Below are positions 13,190 to 27,391 of a stretch of 64,000 bases of DNA, in pieces. Position numbers and translations under genes: made by a program. Position 1 is the stretch's first letter. Each line of letters opens with the position of its first letter. The stretch lies in the NCBI GenBank assembly GCA_964019155.1, contig OZ025239.1, positions 8,144,763 through 8,208,762 on the forward strand. Reading direction: 5' to 3'. This stretch comes from Osedax fenrisi (lineage: Eukaryota; Annelida; Polychaeta; Sabellida; Siboglinidae). The notes under the pieces were generated by a model that was not told the origin of the DNA, searched no databases, and saw nothing but the letters and a program-made list of their open reading frames with translations.

Positions 13190-15748
13190 TCGGTATGTAG
13201 CAATGAAAACATTACTTCCCTCTTTAATTGTCGGTCACTAGTTGCTAATATTGATATCATCACACAATATATAATAGAATCTAAATCATCAATAATCGCA
13301 CTCACAGAAACTTGGCTCCATATATTAGATGATGTTACTCCTTCTTATTTTGAACCATTACATTTTAATTTTATACATAGTCCTAGATGTGATGGTAGAA
13401 ATGGTGGTGGTGTTGCTTTACTTTTAAATAATAACTATACTATACTTTCTCAAATTCGAATTAATATGACTCTATGTGATGTACTTCTTGTAAAATTTAA
13501 AACATCCCAATCTCAAATAATAACTGTTCTCACTATATATAGACCTCCAAATAATAACCATATAATATTTTTTAAAGAATTTTCGGATCTAATACATCAA
13601 CACATTAGCCCTTTCCTTATAATTCTTGGTGACTTTAATTTTCATTTTAATTCTACATCATATCCCCATAATAAATTCAAAGATATCTGTAATGAATTAT
13701 GTTTATCTCAACATGTTACTGAAACTACACATATTTCTGGAAATGTACTCGATCTTATTTTTACTCATAATAATTCTATTCTATTAGCTAAACAACCAAC
13801 TAATTCTACACTATTAACTGATCATTATGCTATTAAATGTACATTAAATATAAAAAAATATATAAGTTCTAAATTATTATCCTATCGACATTTACGTAAT
13901 ATAGACTTAACTAAATTTTCTCTTGATATTCTATCTAATCTTGACATAAATAATGTTACTATAACTGCACTTAATAATACACTTTCTAATCTTCTAGACA
14001 CATATGCACCACTTAATAACCGAACAATTAAAATATACTCTATAACACCATGGTTTAATCATATATGTCATACTTATAAAAAAAATACTAACATATTAAA
14101 CAAAATATATAATAAAAATAAAAATACAATTAATCATGATAATTTCTTATTTGCTAGATCTCAATACCGTAAACAAATGAAATCTCAAAAAACAATGTAT
14201 TATAATAATAAAATTAATTTATATAAAAATGATTCTAAAAAACTTTTTAAACTTACTAATCAATTAATGGGAAGGAACAAAAGAAAAACTTTTCCTCCTC
14301 AAAAAAATAATCTACTAGTTAATAAATTCTCAAATTTCTTTGATAATAAAATTTCCAACATATGTGATAATATCTCGAAAAGTAAATCTGTAAATAAATC
14401 TATCAATATAAATTGTTTTGATACATGTTCATTTCCCAATAATAATTTTAATAATTTCATAACTCCAACACATACTGAAATATATAATTTGATAATTACC
14501 GCCAAATGTACTTCACCAAATGATCCATTACCTCTCTCTATTACTAAAAAAATTATTAACACTTTAACACCTCTATATCATAAAATTATTAATATTTCAC
14601 TAACTACTGGCATTATACCACCTGAATTAACACATGCTATAATAACTCCCATTTTAAAAAATGCATCTTTAGATGATTCTATTTTATCTAATTATCGACC
14701 TCTATCTCAATTACCATTACTCTCAAAGATTCTAGAAAAAGTTATCTATAAACAGCTCATATCTTATCTTGACTATAATGATTTATTTGATAATTACCAG
14801 AGTGCATACCGTAAACATCATAGTACTGAAACTTCCATTATTGCACTTACTGATAGCCTTCACCATTCACTTGACAACCACAAATCTTTGCAATTATTAT
14901 TTATTGATATGACTGCTGCATTTGATACCATTGACTTTACTATATTACTATCTAGACTTTCCAATATTGGTATTACTGGAACTGCTTTCAATTGGTTTAA
15001 ATCTTTCATTACTACTAGAACATACTCTGTTAAAATTAATTCTTCATTTTCTCAACCCTATCCACTAAATTTCGGTGTCCCACAAGGTTCTGTCCTTTCT
15101 CCAATTCTATTTTCTATATATCTACGACCTTTATCAAAATTACTCCAATCATATACTTTACTAAAATATAATATATATGCAGATGATATTGTATTACACA
15201 CATTTGCAACTAACTCTACACAAAATAATTATTTTCAAGACTGTATTAATTCTACTACTAACTGGCTTACTAATAATAACTTACTAATACATTCAAATAA
15301 AACTAAACTAATTAATATTTCTAGAACTCGCACTGCATTTCCAAATATCTATATCGGTACAGATAATATTACTCCTATTACTAGTACAAAGTATCTTGGA
15401 ATAACTATTTCACAAGATCTATCGACTGAAATACATGTAAAAGATATACTTAAGTCTGCATCATATAATGTTTACAATTTAAAAAAAATTCGCCCTTTCA
15501 TTTCACTAAATACAGCTAAAATATTATCTACTTCACTAATTATTTCTAAACTAAATTACTGCAACTCTTTTCTTTATAAAATTAATACTACATTACTAAA
15601 AAAATGTGATTCCATTATAAATAGGTGCATTCGAATTATATTTAAAATTCCTTATACTGATTATTCTACAAGTATTTCTGAACTTCGTTCTAAAATCAAT
15701 TGGCATAATACTAAGCAATCTATTATATATATAAAATACTCACTATAA
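13187..15748 (+). CDS. LINE ORF2: endonuclease and reverse transcriptase
   Basis: The frame is continuous with ORF1 across the UGA. The endonuclease domain occupies the first ~230 codons and keeps its catalytic motifs: SLFNCRSL (Asn), LTETWL (Glu), TIYRPP, LGDFNFHF, VLDLIFT and TDHYAI. The first ATG (13466) would cut off the NCRSL and TETWL motifs, so it is not the true start. The reverse transcriptase follows: SNYRPLSQL, LLFIDMTAAFDTID, FGVPQGSVLSPILF, YADDIVLH (YADD at 15176-15187) and KYLGITIS. All catalytic residues are present. The frame closes early at 15746-15748; the C-terminal domain continues in another frame, which points to a one-base slip in the TATATATA run near 15725. Confidence 0.9.
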   Translation, partial: LSVCSNENITSLFNCRSLVANIDIITQYIIESKSSIIALTETWLHILDDVTPSYFEPLHFNFIHSPRCDGRNGGGVALLLNNNYTILSQIRINMTLCDVLLVKFKTSQSQIITVLTIYRPPNNNHIIFFKEFSDLIHQHISPFLIILGDFNFHFNSTSYPHNKFKDICNELCLSQHVTETTHISGNVLDLIFTHNNSILLAKQPTNSTLLTDHYAIKCTLNIKKYISSKLLSYRHLRNIDLTKFSLDILSNLDINNVTITALNNTLSNLLDTYAPLNNRTIKIYSITPWFNHICHTYKKNTNILNKIYNKNKNTINHDNFLFARSQYRKQMKSQKTMYYNNKINLYKNDSKKLFKLTNQLMGRNKRKTFPPQKNNLLVNKFSNFFDNKISNICDNISKSKSVNKSININCFDTCSFPNNNFNNFITPTHTEIYNLIITAKCTSPNDPLPLSITKKIINTLTPLYHKIINISLTTGIIPPELTHAIITPILKNASLDDSILSNYRPLSQLPLLSKILEKVIYKQLISYLDYNDLFDNYQSAYRKHHSTETSIIALTDSLHHSLDNHKSLQLLFIDMTAAFDTIDFTILLSRLSNIGITGTAFNWFKSFITTRTYSVKINSSFSQPYPLNFGVPQGSVLSPILFSIYLRPLSKLLQSYTLLKYNIYADDIVLHTFATNSTQNNYFQDCINSTTNWLTNNNLLIHSNKTKLINISRTRTAFPNIYIGTDNITPITSTKYLGITISQDLSTEIHVKDILKSASYNVYNLKKIRPFISLNTAKILSTSLIISKLNYCNSFLYKINTTLLKKCDSIINRCIRIIFKIPYTDYSTSISELRSKINWHNTKQSIIYIKYSL

Positions 15749-16005
15749 CGCATAAAGCTATAGTATTTAAGAAACCTATGTATATATATAATATGCTACA
15801 GTTATCTATTAATAACTCGCAATTGAGATCTAATTCTACAATTAACCTTGAACTACCTAAAATTAATTCTTCAATATATGGCGAGCTATCTTATCGGTGG
15901 TATGCCCCTTACCTTTGGAACAAACTTCCATCCAACATTAAGAATATGATTAACCATTATACGTTCAAGAAACATTTACATCGTTATATATTAAATAACT
16001 ATTGA
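15745..16005 (+). pseudogene. LINE ORF2 C-terminal piece, displaced by a frameshift
   Basis: In the frame of 15778, codons reading ...YKILTITHKAIVFKKP continue what the second LINE in this window has as YKIALTIHLA. They are followed by the family's C-terminal block (YAPYLWNKLPSNIKN, then TFKKHLHRY) and a stop at 16003-16005. It belongs to the ORF2 above, and the break lies in a TA run. Whether the break is genuine or a sequencing slip cannot be told from one copy. Confidence 0.8.
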
Positions 16006-16263
16006 TTGTAATAATTGTATAATAATATTCTAAAGTTTATAACATATACGAAAGTATTGTATGTATCTGTATATTTGTGTATATTTATTTATATACGTTT
16101 ATATATTTATATACACATATATGTATGTATATATTTATCATGTTATGTTTTTAAATGCTAAAAACAATTAGTAATATTTGTTCTGTTTAATTTATTCGTT
16201 CACACTCTAAGAATGTTTATAAAACATTAATGCAGTGTATAATAAACTATTTACATTTACATT

Positions 16264-16671
<408 letters not shown>

Positions 16672-17176
16672 CACTTATTTAAATCAAATTATGTAATCTA
16701 TTATTTATTGTATTCCTATATATATATATATAAATAACGTAGATAGTATCTACTAGATACGTAGGTTACATTAGTAGGTTGCCGTAGTTCACTATGGTGT
16801 AAATTAGTTTAAATCACTGAAATAAATTGAAGTATGCGTGATAAGTATTCTTATAGCGTGAAAATTGTATCATCCATATAACAATTCATTTGATTGGTTG
16901 AAAAATGATAACTACTTTCGCCATCTATTGGATGTTTCACCCGGCCCGTATTAAAACCACCTGGCCATTAAAACCACCTGGCCACGACAAACATTGTTTG
17001 CAATACGGGCCGGGCACATTTTCGACGATAAATAACATTTTTACAAAAATTGAAATTGTAATGTTATTGACGTTTATAATATCTAAATCGTGATAAAATT
17101 TCATTAATTTATAATCATAAATAAAAAAGTTATTTGATACCATAAAAAGTGGCCCGTATTAGACATAATTCCCCTA

Positions 17177-17262
17177 TGTAGGGTGTCCGTATTTGATACC
17201 CATGTCCGAATACGGACACCCTTGTATATTCTTGAGAAGGTTTTACGTTGAAATTTTTTTAT
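17177..17262 (+). mobile_element. resumption of element A copy 2, then an inverted A fragment
   Basis: TGTAGGGTGTCCGTATT to about 17222 matches the element A interior directly downstream of its B insertion site. From 17223 the order flips: TATTCTTGAGAAGGTTTTA is the reverse complement of a block in the left half of A. So the right side of A copy 2 is rearranged. Confidence 0.6.
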
Positions 17263-18525
17263 ATAGAGGAGAATACCCGATCGTGGACCACCTAAGCTCA
17301 AACATGAATATCTTTTTTAATATTTAATTATTAAATCTAACAAATTTTTTTTTGTATTATGTTAATATTATATTAATCTATTATATAATCCAAAGGTGGT
17401 CATACACAATATTCCTTATTAAATAGATATTAGGATTCATAATAAACTGCCTTTGTCCCACAAGTTACCCAATATTGGACCATTTTAATAATATGCATAT
17501 TTTTACATTTTTACTTTGTATTTTATGTATTATTTATAATGCAATATACTTAAAAAGGTTAAATATCATTTATTATTACCAAAGATTTTCCGAAGGAAAG
17601 ATATAACACTTACGCGAAATCGTGTAATTCGAATTTGTATACAAAATACTCTGGTGCCACCTATAGCGGGTTACTTTTAGGAACTATGCGTTGTTTATAA
17701 TGTAAATTCGTATTTAACTATACACTTTTAAAATGTTAAATAATAGTCTTTAAATTAATATGTATATGATGAAAACTAAGTGTTCATTACTAATATATAA
17801 CAAACAAATATGATATGTATGTTTTAAATGCTATAAGTATATATTTAGTAAGTAAAAGTTCATTTATATTGCATGTAATTTAATAGAGCAATGAAAACAT
17901 TGTTGTATGCAAACAGAGCCGAACCTAAATCTATTTCAGTGATTTCGATACTACTGCTAGCAGCGGTTGGGGATATTACTAAATTACGTTGCATGCATAG
18001 GGAGTGTTATATCTTTGCTTCGCAAAATCTTTGTTATTACTATATAAAATTACTATATAATGTTACAAAATGATAAAAAATCATGATAAAATATAAAATA
18101 AAATAGTGATAATATATTATAATATGATTATTATAAATTGATGATATTAAAATATTAAGAACAATTATATGTTGTATAATTCTAAGTATTATGAACATCA
18201 GTTTGCATTTCAACATGCCTAGATGTTATCTCCTTGGTTCATGTATTGGAGTAATCAGTTTTATATCTTAATACGATAATTCATCTACGACTCTAGGCAA
18301 ACAGAAACGATTGCGACCAATTACCTGCAATCTTCATTCTGATTTGTAACTTCTCCTTTGTTGTCACAATTCATGGATATGTAAATTAATAAGCATATAT
18401 AATTAATAAAATTGATAATATAATTATAAATTAATAAATATCATATTTAATATGTATTAAGTTACATTTAGTTAATTTTCTACCATAGATCTGTTGGATT
18501 ATAATATATACGGATGAATATATAG
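17263..18525. other. AT-rich stretch, possible third TIR family start
   Basis: Begins ATATAGAGGAGAATACCCGA, whose layout (TAGRGGA...AATACC...GGACCA) resembles the ends of elements A and B, but no matching right end was found. The rest is AT-rich with short frames only. Confidence 0.35.
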
Positions 18526-18779
18526 CTTAATATAGGGTAAGTAATTATATTGTATAGTAGAAATAACGTCCAAAGAGAAACTGGATGGGTGACATCTCGA
18601 ACTGGTCTAATCTCCCCTTACGTGAACTCATAAATAAGACTACTGATAGTGACTTATGGAGGAAGTTGTGTTCGTCGGTATCATCGTCGCTCCCCCTACG
18701 TCAACATCGCCACGGGTAACTAAGGAGAAGTATAAATGTCGGAGTGGGACCTACTACTACCTTAATATAGGGTAAGTAA
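18526..18779 (+). mobile_element. 5'-truncated LINE 3' end with perfect 19-base target duplication
   Basis: CTTAATATAGGGTAAGTAA occurs at 18526-18544 and again at 18761-18779. Between them one frame (about 18567-18724) reads RPKRNWMGDISNWSNL and then DLWRKLC before a stop. This is the form taken by the C-terminus of RTE/Jockey-type ORF2 proteins ('GRPKKRW..DI..W'). A CTACTAC tail precedes the right duplicate. The exact duplication shows target-primed insertion of a short truncated copy. Confidence 0.8.
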
Positions 18780-19504
18780 GTATATATATATATTGAAGTA
18801 GGACCTAATATTGTTAGGCAGTATTCCTTATAAATAGCTAGTGACTGTACATGAATTCACTGACACACATATGTATATGGCAATGGCGGCAAATCTGATA
18901 TTATTATTAACCGATACGTTAAGTTGTTCGTACGCGATCATATGCGATCGTACACTTTTAATCGTTTGTTATATATATATATATATAGTTCTAAATATAA
19001 AATACAAGATAAAAAAAGAGTGGGTATTAGTATTTCTAAGTTATCACCCTTTGCGTAATCATAATCTCCTATATGTTCAGCATGTAAATAAAGCGTATGA
19101 ATCGCCTATCTTCTAGCCTCGTGCAGGATTACCCTACAGCCACAAGTCAGCAACTACCAGCTTCGTAATACTTATACACGAGAACGCAGAACATCACACT
19201 ATTAGCTAATCAGAAGAGTGGAGAAGTTCGATGCTTCTCGAGGTCCGTGAGTTAATACATGTAGTTGATCTCGTACAATGTTTATCGAAGCGCGCGAAAC
19301 AATTCAATATATATATTTATATGTATTCAAATATATTAAATAGAATTAAAATATTGCCTACTTATCGAGTTATATATTAAGTTCGTAGTAAAAATAACAT
19401 ATATGCATACATACATATTTATATATATATATATTTTATAATATATTCAAAACTATGACGTAAAAAATGAATAGATATCTATTGAATATAAAATATAGAT
19501 ATGG

Positions 19505-19510
19505 TTTATT
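19505..19510 (-). promoter_or_regulatory. polyadenylation signal of the CCNDBP1-like gene
   Basis: AATAAA on the minus strand, about 60 bases beyond the stop codon of the last CCNDBP1-like exon. Confidence 0.6.
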
Positions 19511-19568
19511 AATAAAATATTAGTACAGCTAAATGATCGAAGAGATTGAACACGCGTGATTGGTCAGT

Positions 19569-19726
19569 CTATCTGTCGCAGTGGAAGAAGTCAAAGGCTT
19601 TGATGAGCTCTCTATTCTTGGCCTCTAGAAGATCTTTCCCTTGCTCTTTCATGTTGATAGATTGGCTGAGTGACGTTGTGATAGAGTTAGATGGCATATA
19701 AACACAACACACACACACACACACAA

Positions 19727-19769
<43 letters not shown>

Positions 19770-22700
19770 TATTACGGTTATTAAAAGAAGCATCAACTAA
19801 TTCTAAGAAACTTTTCTCCATTTCTAACCAGCTACTTGGTAGAATATCACTACGTGTTCTACCAAATGAACCCATAACAACGCTAATAGATACATTTGAC
19901 CAATATTTCAATACTAAAGTCATGAATATAATTAAATCACTCCCTACACCACTCGATGAACCATATAATCTACCTCTATATTCCCTTTCCTCCTTCACAT
20001 TACCATCAACTACTACCATTGAAAAACTCCTCAGTGCAGTAAATACATCTTCCGAACTAGATCCAATTCCTCATTCTATATTAAATAAGTACCACATTTA
20101 TCTAGCATCTTATTACCAAGAAATAATAGAAAACTCACTTACCTCAGGCATTTTTCCAATCTACATGAAAACAGCATATGTTACACCCATCATAAAAAAA
20201 CCAAACCTTGACAAATCAATCCTCTCCAACTACCGACCAATCTCCAACTTATCAACGCTCTCCAAAACCCTAGAACGAGTTGTTGCTCGTCAATTAAATT
20301 CGTATCTCCATGAAAATCATATATTAAACCCATATCATAGTGCCTATACCAAGCACAAAAGTACTGAAACTGCAATGATACATATCCTTAATCACATTCA
20401 CCTATCTGCTGCATCACCACATGATTCAGTGGTCATTCTCCTTGATTTATCAGCTGCCTTCGACACTCTTGACCATAATATCCTTATAAATCGACTAACT
20501 TCTATCGGAATCTCTGGTACTGCACTTGATTGGTTCATCTCATACCTAACTGATCGTTTTTACCAAATTAGTATAAACTCACTAATCTCTAAACCTCGTA
20601 AAGTTACTCATGGAGTACCTCAAGGATCGGTTCTTGGTCCACTCCTATTCAATATCTACCTACTTCCCTTATTTAGAATTATTGACAAATACCCCACTAT
20701 AGACTATCACTCGTATGCTGATGACATACAGTTACACTGTAGATTGATAGACCCTAACAACGACATAAATGTACTTAACAACTGCATTACTGAAATACAT
20801 AACTGGCTCACCAACAACTCATTATCACTAAACTGTCTTAAAACTGAATCAATGCATATTAAAACATCTACCACCATATTCATTCCACCACAAATTACCA
20901 TTAACAATCTGAGTATTTCTTATGCTAATAAAATAAAAAATCTTGGTATATTAATCGACCCAACACTACAATTCAACATCCAGACTAAATCACTATCACA
21001 GTCAATTAACTACATACTACACAACTTACGAACAATAAGACCCTTCATTAATTTTAATACTGCAAAACTCCTCGCTACATCCCTCATTCTCCCCCGCCTT
21101 GATTACTGTAATTCATGTCTCTATGCCTCCTCACAATCTATAATAAATAAACTCCAACGTCTTCAGAATTCAGCCATCAGATTCATATTCAACATAACTA
21201 AATATTCCAGACAACATATATCCCCTTTGAGAACCAAATTACATTGGCTGCCAATAAAATCCCGTATAATTTACAAAATTGCACTGACCATACATTTAGC
21301 TACACATCATAACACACCAGACTATCTTGCTAACTTACTAACTCCCAACACAACTATTTACGAACAAAGACACATAAACAAATTAAAATTAAAAACTCCA
21401 GTTCTATTACATTTAACATCTTCTCAACATAAATCTTTCTCCATCCATGCTCCAAAAATCTGGAATGATCTACCTCACCATATCCGATCAATTGACTCAA
21501 CTGTAACATTCAAATCAAAGCTCAAAACATACCTTTTTGCCCAATAATATATTGAAAGCACGTCCGAAAACTTCAATAAAGAAGTTGATGGAAGTGCCTA
21601 AACCAATTAGGTAACAGGTAACAGGTAACGGTTATTACACTTTTTTCAATTTATTTAAAATTTATCTATAATTTATAAATTGAAATATTTTATTATTATC
21701 TCATTGTACAAATGTTTAATTAATAATAATTGAATTCGTTTATTTTATATATATATATATATATAATATATTTATAAATTGAAATATTTTATTATTATCT
21801 CATTGTACAAATGTTTAATTAATAATAATTGAATTCGTTTATTTTATATATATATATATATAATATATTTTAGTTTAAAATATATATATTATATAAATTT
21901 ATAATTGTCAATATTTGAATTAGTTTATTTGATCTAAAGATTAATATTTAAACATCGGTACAAGGTACATATTATATTATTACAACTATTATTTGATATA
22001 TAAATCATTACATTAAATAACTTTATTAGAGGGTTCACCACATTCGCGAGTTTACATTAAAAATATAGGTAAAATGGCTATTTATGAAAGAGTATTAACT
22101 TTTTTAATTTGTATTATTTTTTATAATTTTTTTTAATATATCAATATTACTTAGTTACATTATATTTACTATTTATTAATACCATATATATTTGTATACA
22201 ATTTTCATATAATATATATTTTTCAAAACAATTTCAAAAGAAATATACCCTTTTTCCTGCTATGTTTAATTTAAAATATTTATGAATATACATTGAAATT
22301 ATTAATAATACATATGTTTTCTAATTATATTTTGAATTTGAAGTAAAAATATGCATTATTATAGGGTGTTCACATCAATTCCGTTTTAAAAAACGTACGT
22401 GTAACTGCAACTTCAAATGATTCATTCACAGCAAATTTGAAGTAACAGATTTTTAAGTGTTCACATCAATTCCGTGTTTTTTAGTTTGTCTTAAGGGTAG
22501 ACATATATCGCCACCTATATTTAAAAATGTACAAATAAAATCAATTGTAACAAATCTAATTGTGGGATATAGCTAAATTCAATGTATAAATAGTAGTATT
22601 ATATATTTCTTTAAATACACAAATACATAAATACTACATACATTATATTTATTAATTTAATATTTTTAACTAATATAACAAATACTATATTATTATATAA

Positions 22701-22858
22701 TACATAAATCCTTATAATTATATCTAAACTTATGAAATATATATAATTTAAATAAATATTTAATAAATTATTGAAATATATATTATATATTACTATTGTA
22801 TAGTTGATATATATTATTAAAATATATATATAGTTGTATACCATCTTATATAACCTTT

Positions 22859-22900
<42 letters not shown>

Positions 22901-23032
22901 ATAAATAGTTATTCGATAAGTTATATGTAATAATAAACATTTGTTAATATACTTTATATATATATATATATATATATTTTTTATAAATAGTTATTCGATA
23001 AGTTATATGTAATAATAAACATTTGTTAATAT

Positions 23033-23072
<40 letters not shown>

Positions 23073-26000
23073 ATATATAGTATATTTAATATATATATAT
23101 AGATTTAATAAATAGTTATTCGATAAGTTATATGTAATAATATACTTTATATATATATATATCAATTGGAATCAATTGGAATTCTAGCTGTTCTCTCTAA
23201 TTCTGTGTGTTCATTCTAGCTGTTCTCTCTAATTCTGTGTGTTGTTACGTACAGAAAATAGGATTAATCCTATTTCAGAAAACGTGTAGTTCAACTTCAA
23301 ATAAATAGGAATGTGACTCATAACTTCAAATTTGCCGTGAATGAATCATTTGAAGTTGCAGTTACACGTACGTTTTTTAAAACGGAATTGATGTGAACAC
23401 CCTATTAGAAATTTTATCATGCATTATATGAGATTGATTAGTGAAAAAACATCATTCTGTGTAAATGTAATCTAATTAATGATATTTAAAATTTAATTAA
23501 ATTTGTGTCTATTATTTATATTCTAAAGTTGATTATATTTTAGATAAATATTTATTATAAATATTTTATTTTATTATATTATATTTATATATATATATTA
23601 ATAAATAAATAAATAGTTACAAATTGTATAATATTATATATACGTTATACTATATTTTCTCATTATTATTTTAAATGTGTTATTTTATAAGTTATAATTC
23701 TCATAGAAACATACGGTAAAGACCATTTAAAATATTATTTTTCATATAACTTAGATTTACAATAAAAATGTGTATTTCGTAAAGAACGAACGAGTCGCAC
23801 TTAATGTAACGTTATGTATATGCGTTTTGATTCGGAATAACTTTTTAATCAATTTACAAATTCATTATTAATCTAGATAGTTCCCTCGTATATATAATTC
23901 AGAATCGACGTCGAGCTCGAGGTACTATTGGGTTATTATAACGGGATGGTAATAAGATAGGAACATATGAAATAGGATATGTCCCCCCCCCACTTTAAAA
24001 TCTAGCGGGACATCCTATGTATTGGTCCCCCCCCGCCCACTTTTACCACAAAATTTATTTCGATTGGTACCCCTACATACAAAATCGTTCCAGCGCCCCT
24101 AGCGACAAGTAATTTAATTCTAATACCACTACCACCAGCACAGATAACATTAGCACCTTCACTCTAACCTAATCTCTGCGATGATGATCTCCAGTACGTT
24201 GATCAGTTTAATGGTGGTGATTCTCAAGGTCACCTTATCAGAGGGCACCATGGAGCCGACGATGATGTCGTCGACTAGTTCACTGATCTAGAGGGAGTGG
24301 GGGGTGGGTCGCGGTTAGTTCACTGATCTAGAGGGAGGGGGGGCGTGTCGCGGTTAGTTCACTGATCTAGAGTGAGTGAGGGGGGGTCGTGTCGCGGTTA
24401 GTTCACTGATCTAGAGGGAGGGGGGGCGTGTCGCGGTTAGTTCACTGATCTAGAGGGAGGGGGCGTGTCGCGGTTAGTTCACTGATCTAGAGGGAGGGGG
24501 GGGGCGTGTCGCGGTTAGTTCACTGATCTAGAGGGAGGGGGGGCGTGTTGCGGTTAGTTCACTGATCTAGAGTGAGGGGGGGGGCGTGTCGCGGTTAGTT
24601 CACTGATCTAGAGGGAGGGGGGGCGTGTCGCGGTTAGTTCACTGATCTAGAGGGAGGGAGGGCGTTTCGCGGTTAGTTCACTGATCTAGAGTGAGGGGGG
24701 GGGCGTGTCGCGGTTAGTTCACTGATCTAGAGGGAGGGGGGGCGTGTTGCGGTTAGTTCGGGTTCAATGTTGTTTACGTATGTTAACTCACGATACATCA
24801 TATCGAAAATTTTATTCGACCTAGATAGGTATTTCTATATCTCGCACATGTACAATTCTTCAACAGACATGGTGCCTCGATTTAGGTAACTTAAGATGGT
24901 CGACTATTTAAATAAATAATATGTTTTTTAAATACATTTGTTTTCTTTTCTATATACGCTTATAAAGTGACATTAAATTATATCAAAATAAACATTTATA
25001 TTTATTTATTTAGGTATTTATATATAATATAATTGCAACATTTAGTTTGATAAAATAATACTTTAAATAGGTAATTTTAAATTACAATTTATCGGTGAAC
25101 TGATTAAAATTCTTAGATCACTTTAATTTCATTTGATCAGCGTGTGTCTGTTGAATCACATGACTACCAATCTAGGTCAACTATAGTTTATATAGCAGCA
25201 TATATTCAACTGAACGACACTTTATAAAAGTGTATGAAACAATTCAATAATTAAATATATATATATATATTTATAATAGAATAAATTCGGGCTAGTTATT
25301 AGTGTTATATAATATATAATATAATAGTAAATTGATAGTAAATAATTAATGTTTTAAATATAGGTGGCAATACTATCGTTTTAAATAATTTCAAAAACGA
25401 ATTATCAAAGTATTGTTAAGCATGTAATAAAATATGTATAATTTTACATTTAAAATAGACCTATATATTTATCATGTTTCTCGATATGGATGTATATTTT
25501 AAGAAAAATAATTCTTATTATAAAATAATGTTATATTTAAAAAAAAATACTATAAATTGTTATTGTATTCAAAAATGTACATTAATAACTTTTCATTTAC
25601 CAGTGATAAATTTTTTTAATTTATATGTAAACATTTTTTTTGCATAATCTAAAAATAGAATTAAAATATAGTTTTATTTAGTTTACGATACAGATGGTGC
25701 GATTATTCATTAATTAAGGCTATGTATGGGTATCAAAATAAATTAATTTATCAATTTTTTTTTATGATTGAATTTGAATATTTAATATATTATTTATTAG
25801 ATTTTAAATTTTTGAATGTAAATATTACGTATAAGTGTTAAAAAAAAGCGTTTTAAAACATGTATTTTAAAAATTTCAACGAAAAATAACTAGAGAAAAA
25901 TATGTAATTCGAATAAAATATTAACGGTTATATTTTACTGATTTTTAACATTCGTTTTGAGTAATATATTCTGTAAATACATCAACGTCAAAGGTTATAT

Positions 26001-27351
26001 TTATATCTATCGTTTCATTGGTTGAGTAAAAATGACAGGTATTAATTTATAGCATTATTTCGTTGAAGGCATTTATTTTTATTTACTATTATGCCTTGAA
26101 GAAAATCTGCTGTACAAGCATAACTTGAAAACTATAGGAAACGTCAGGTATTGACAAATCATCATATTTCTAAATATATGAATAAATTTATGAATAAATT
26201 TATGAATAAATTTATGAATAAATATATATTTATAAACTAATTATTTAAAAAAAATTAACAATTTATGAATAAGTATATATTTATAAACTAATTATACTGA
26301 AATTGGGGTTATATATCAATTATCTTATAAATAATTACAAATAAATACAAATATTCAAAAAATAAAAAAAAAGAGTTAATTATCTCGGAATAATTTAATT
26401 TTTTTTTCAAATTACTACTCTGTAAATAATTTACCGATTTCAATAATTTTTTCAGAGAATGTATATTATATAACAATACATAATAATCACTATCAAATTT
26501 TAAAAAAAATTAGAAAAAGTGTAAAAAATATGGTTTTAAAAAAAAAATTACAAAATTTGTAACCAACAATTATTTGACTATCCCCAACAAAATTTTAAAT
26601 TTTATATAGTGATTTTTGTAGATCCATATTTACTAAATAAGTTACAATTTATTTTAGGTCATTCATTAAATATTGAATGAGAATTAGTCTTTAGCATTAG
26701 GGTATTTTTCATACATTAGGCAGCTCAGTAGATAGTAGATAGCCTTAAAGTTACACATCTTTGCTTCACAAATTCCCTGCTAATACAAGTTCACTGATAT
26801 AGAGAAAGGGGGCCTAGTGATGGTTAGTAGCAACCCTATCACTGGGTCCCAGTACCACCACTACCACCACTACTACTAGTACTAACGGGGGCTATCATGG
26901 GTATAACGCGATCAAACAGCTTCACTTCATTGTTACTGGTGTAGGTAATCTCGCACAACGATCTGAGAACAGTAACTGCTACCTAAGAGGTAGTAAATAG
27001 GGGTTAAATAGGCCTTATTACAGGTTATATAGGGCTTATTACAGGTTATATAGGGGTTATTATGGGACTAAATAGGGCTTATTACAGGTTATATAGGGGT
27101 TATTATGGGACTAAATAGGGCTTATTACAGGTTATATAGGGCTTATTACAGGTTTATAATGGGGTTATTACAGGTCTATATAGGGGTTATTACAGGTCTA
27201 TATAGGGGTTATTACAGTTTTATATAGGGGTTATTATGGGCCTAAATAGAGTTGAGGGGGTATTAAACACCACAGGCAATTTCATATATTTATATGTAGA
27301 TCTATTATACATTCAAAGTATGCACAAATATATTTACTAATGATGCAGTTT

Positions 27352-27391
<40 letters not shown>

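Noticed and set aside
24275..24765. CRISPR-like regular array
   Set aside because: Units are contiguous with no distinct spacers, and the context is a eukaryotic intron.
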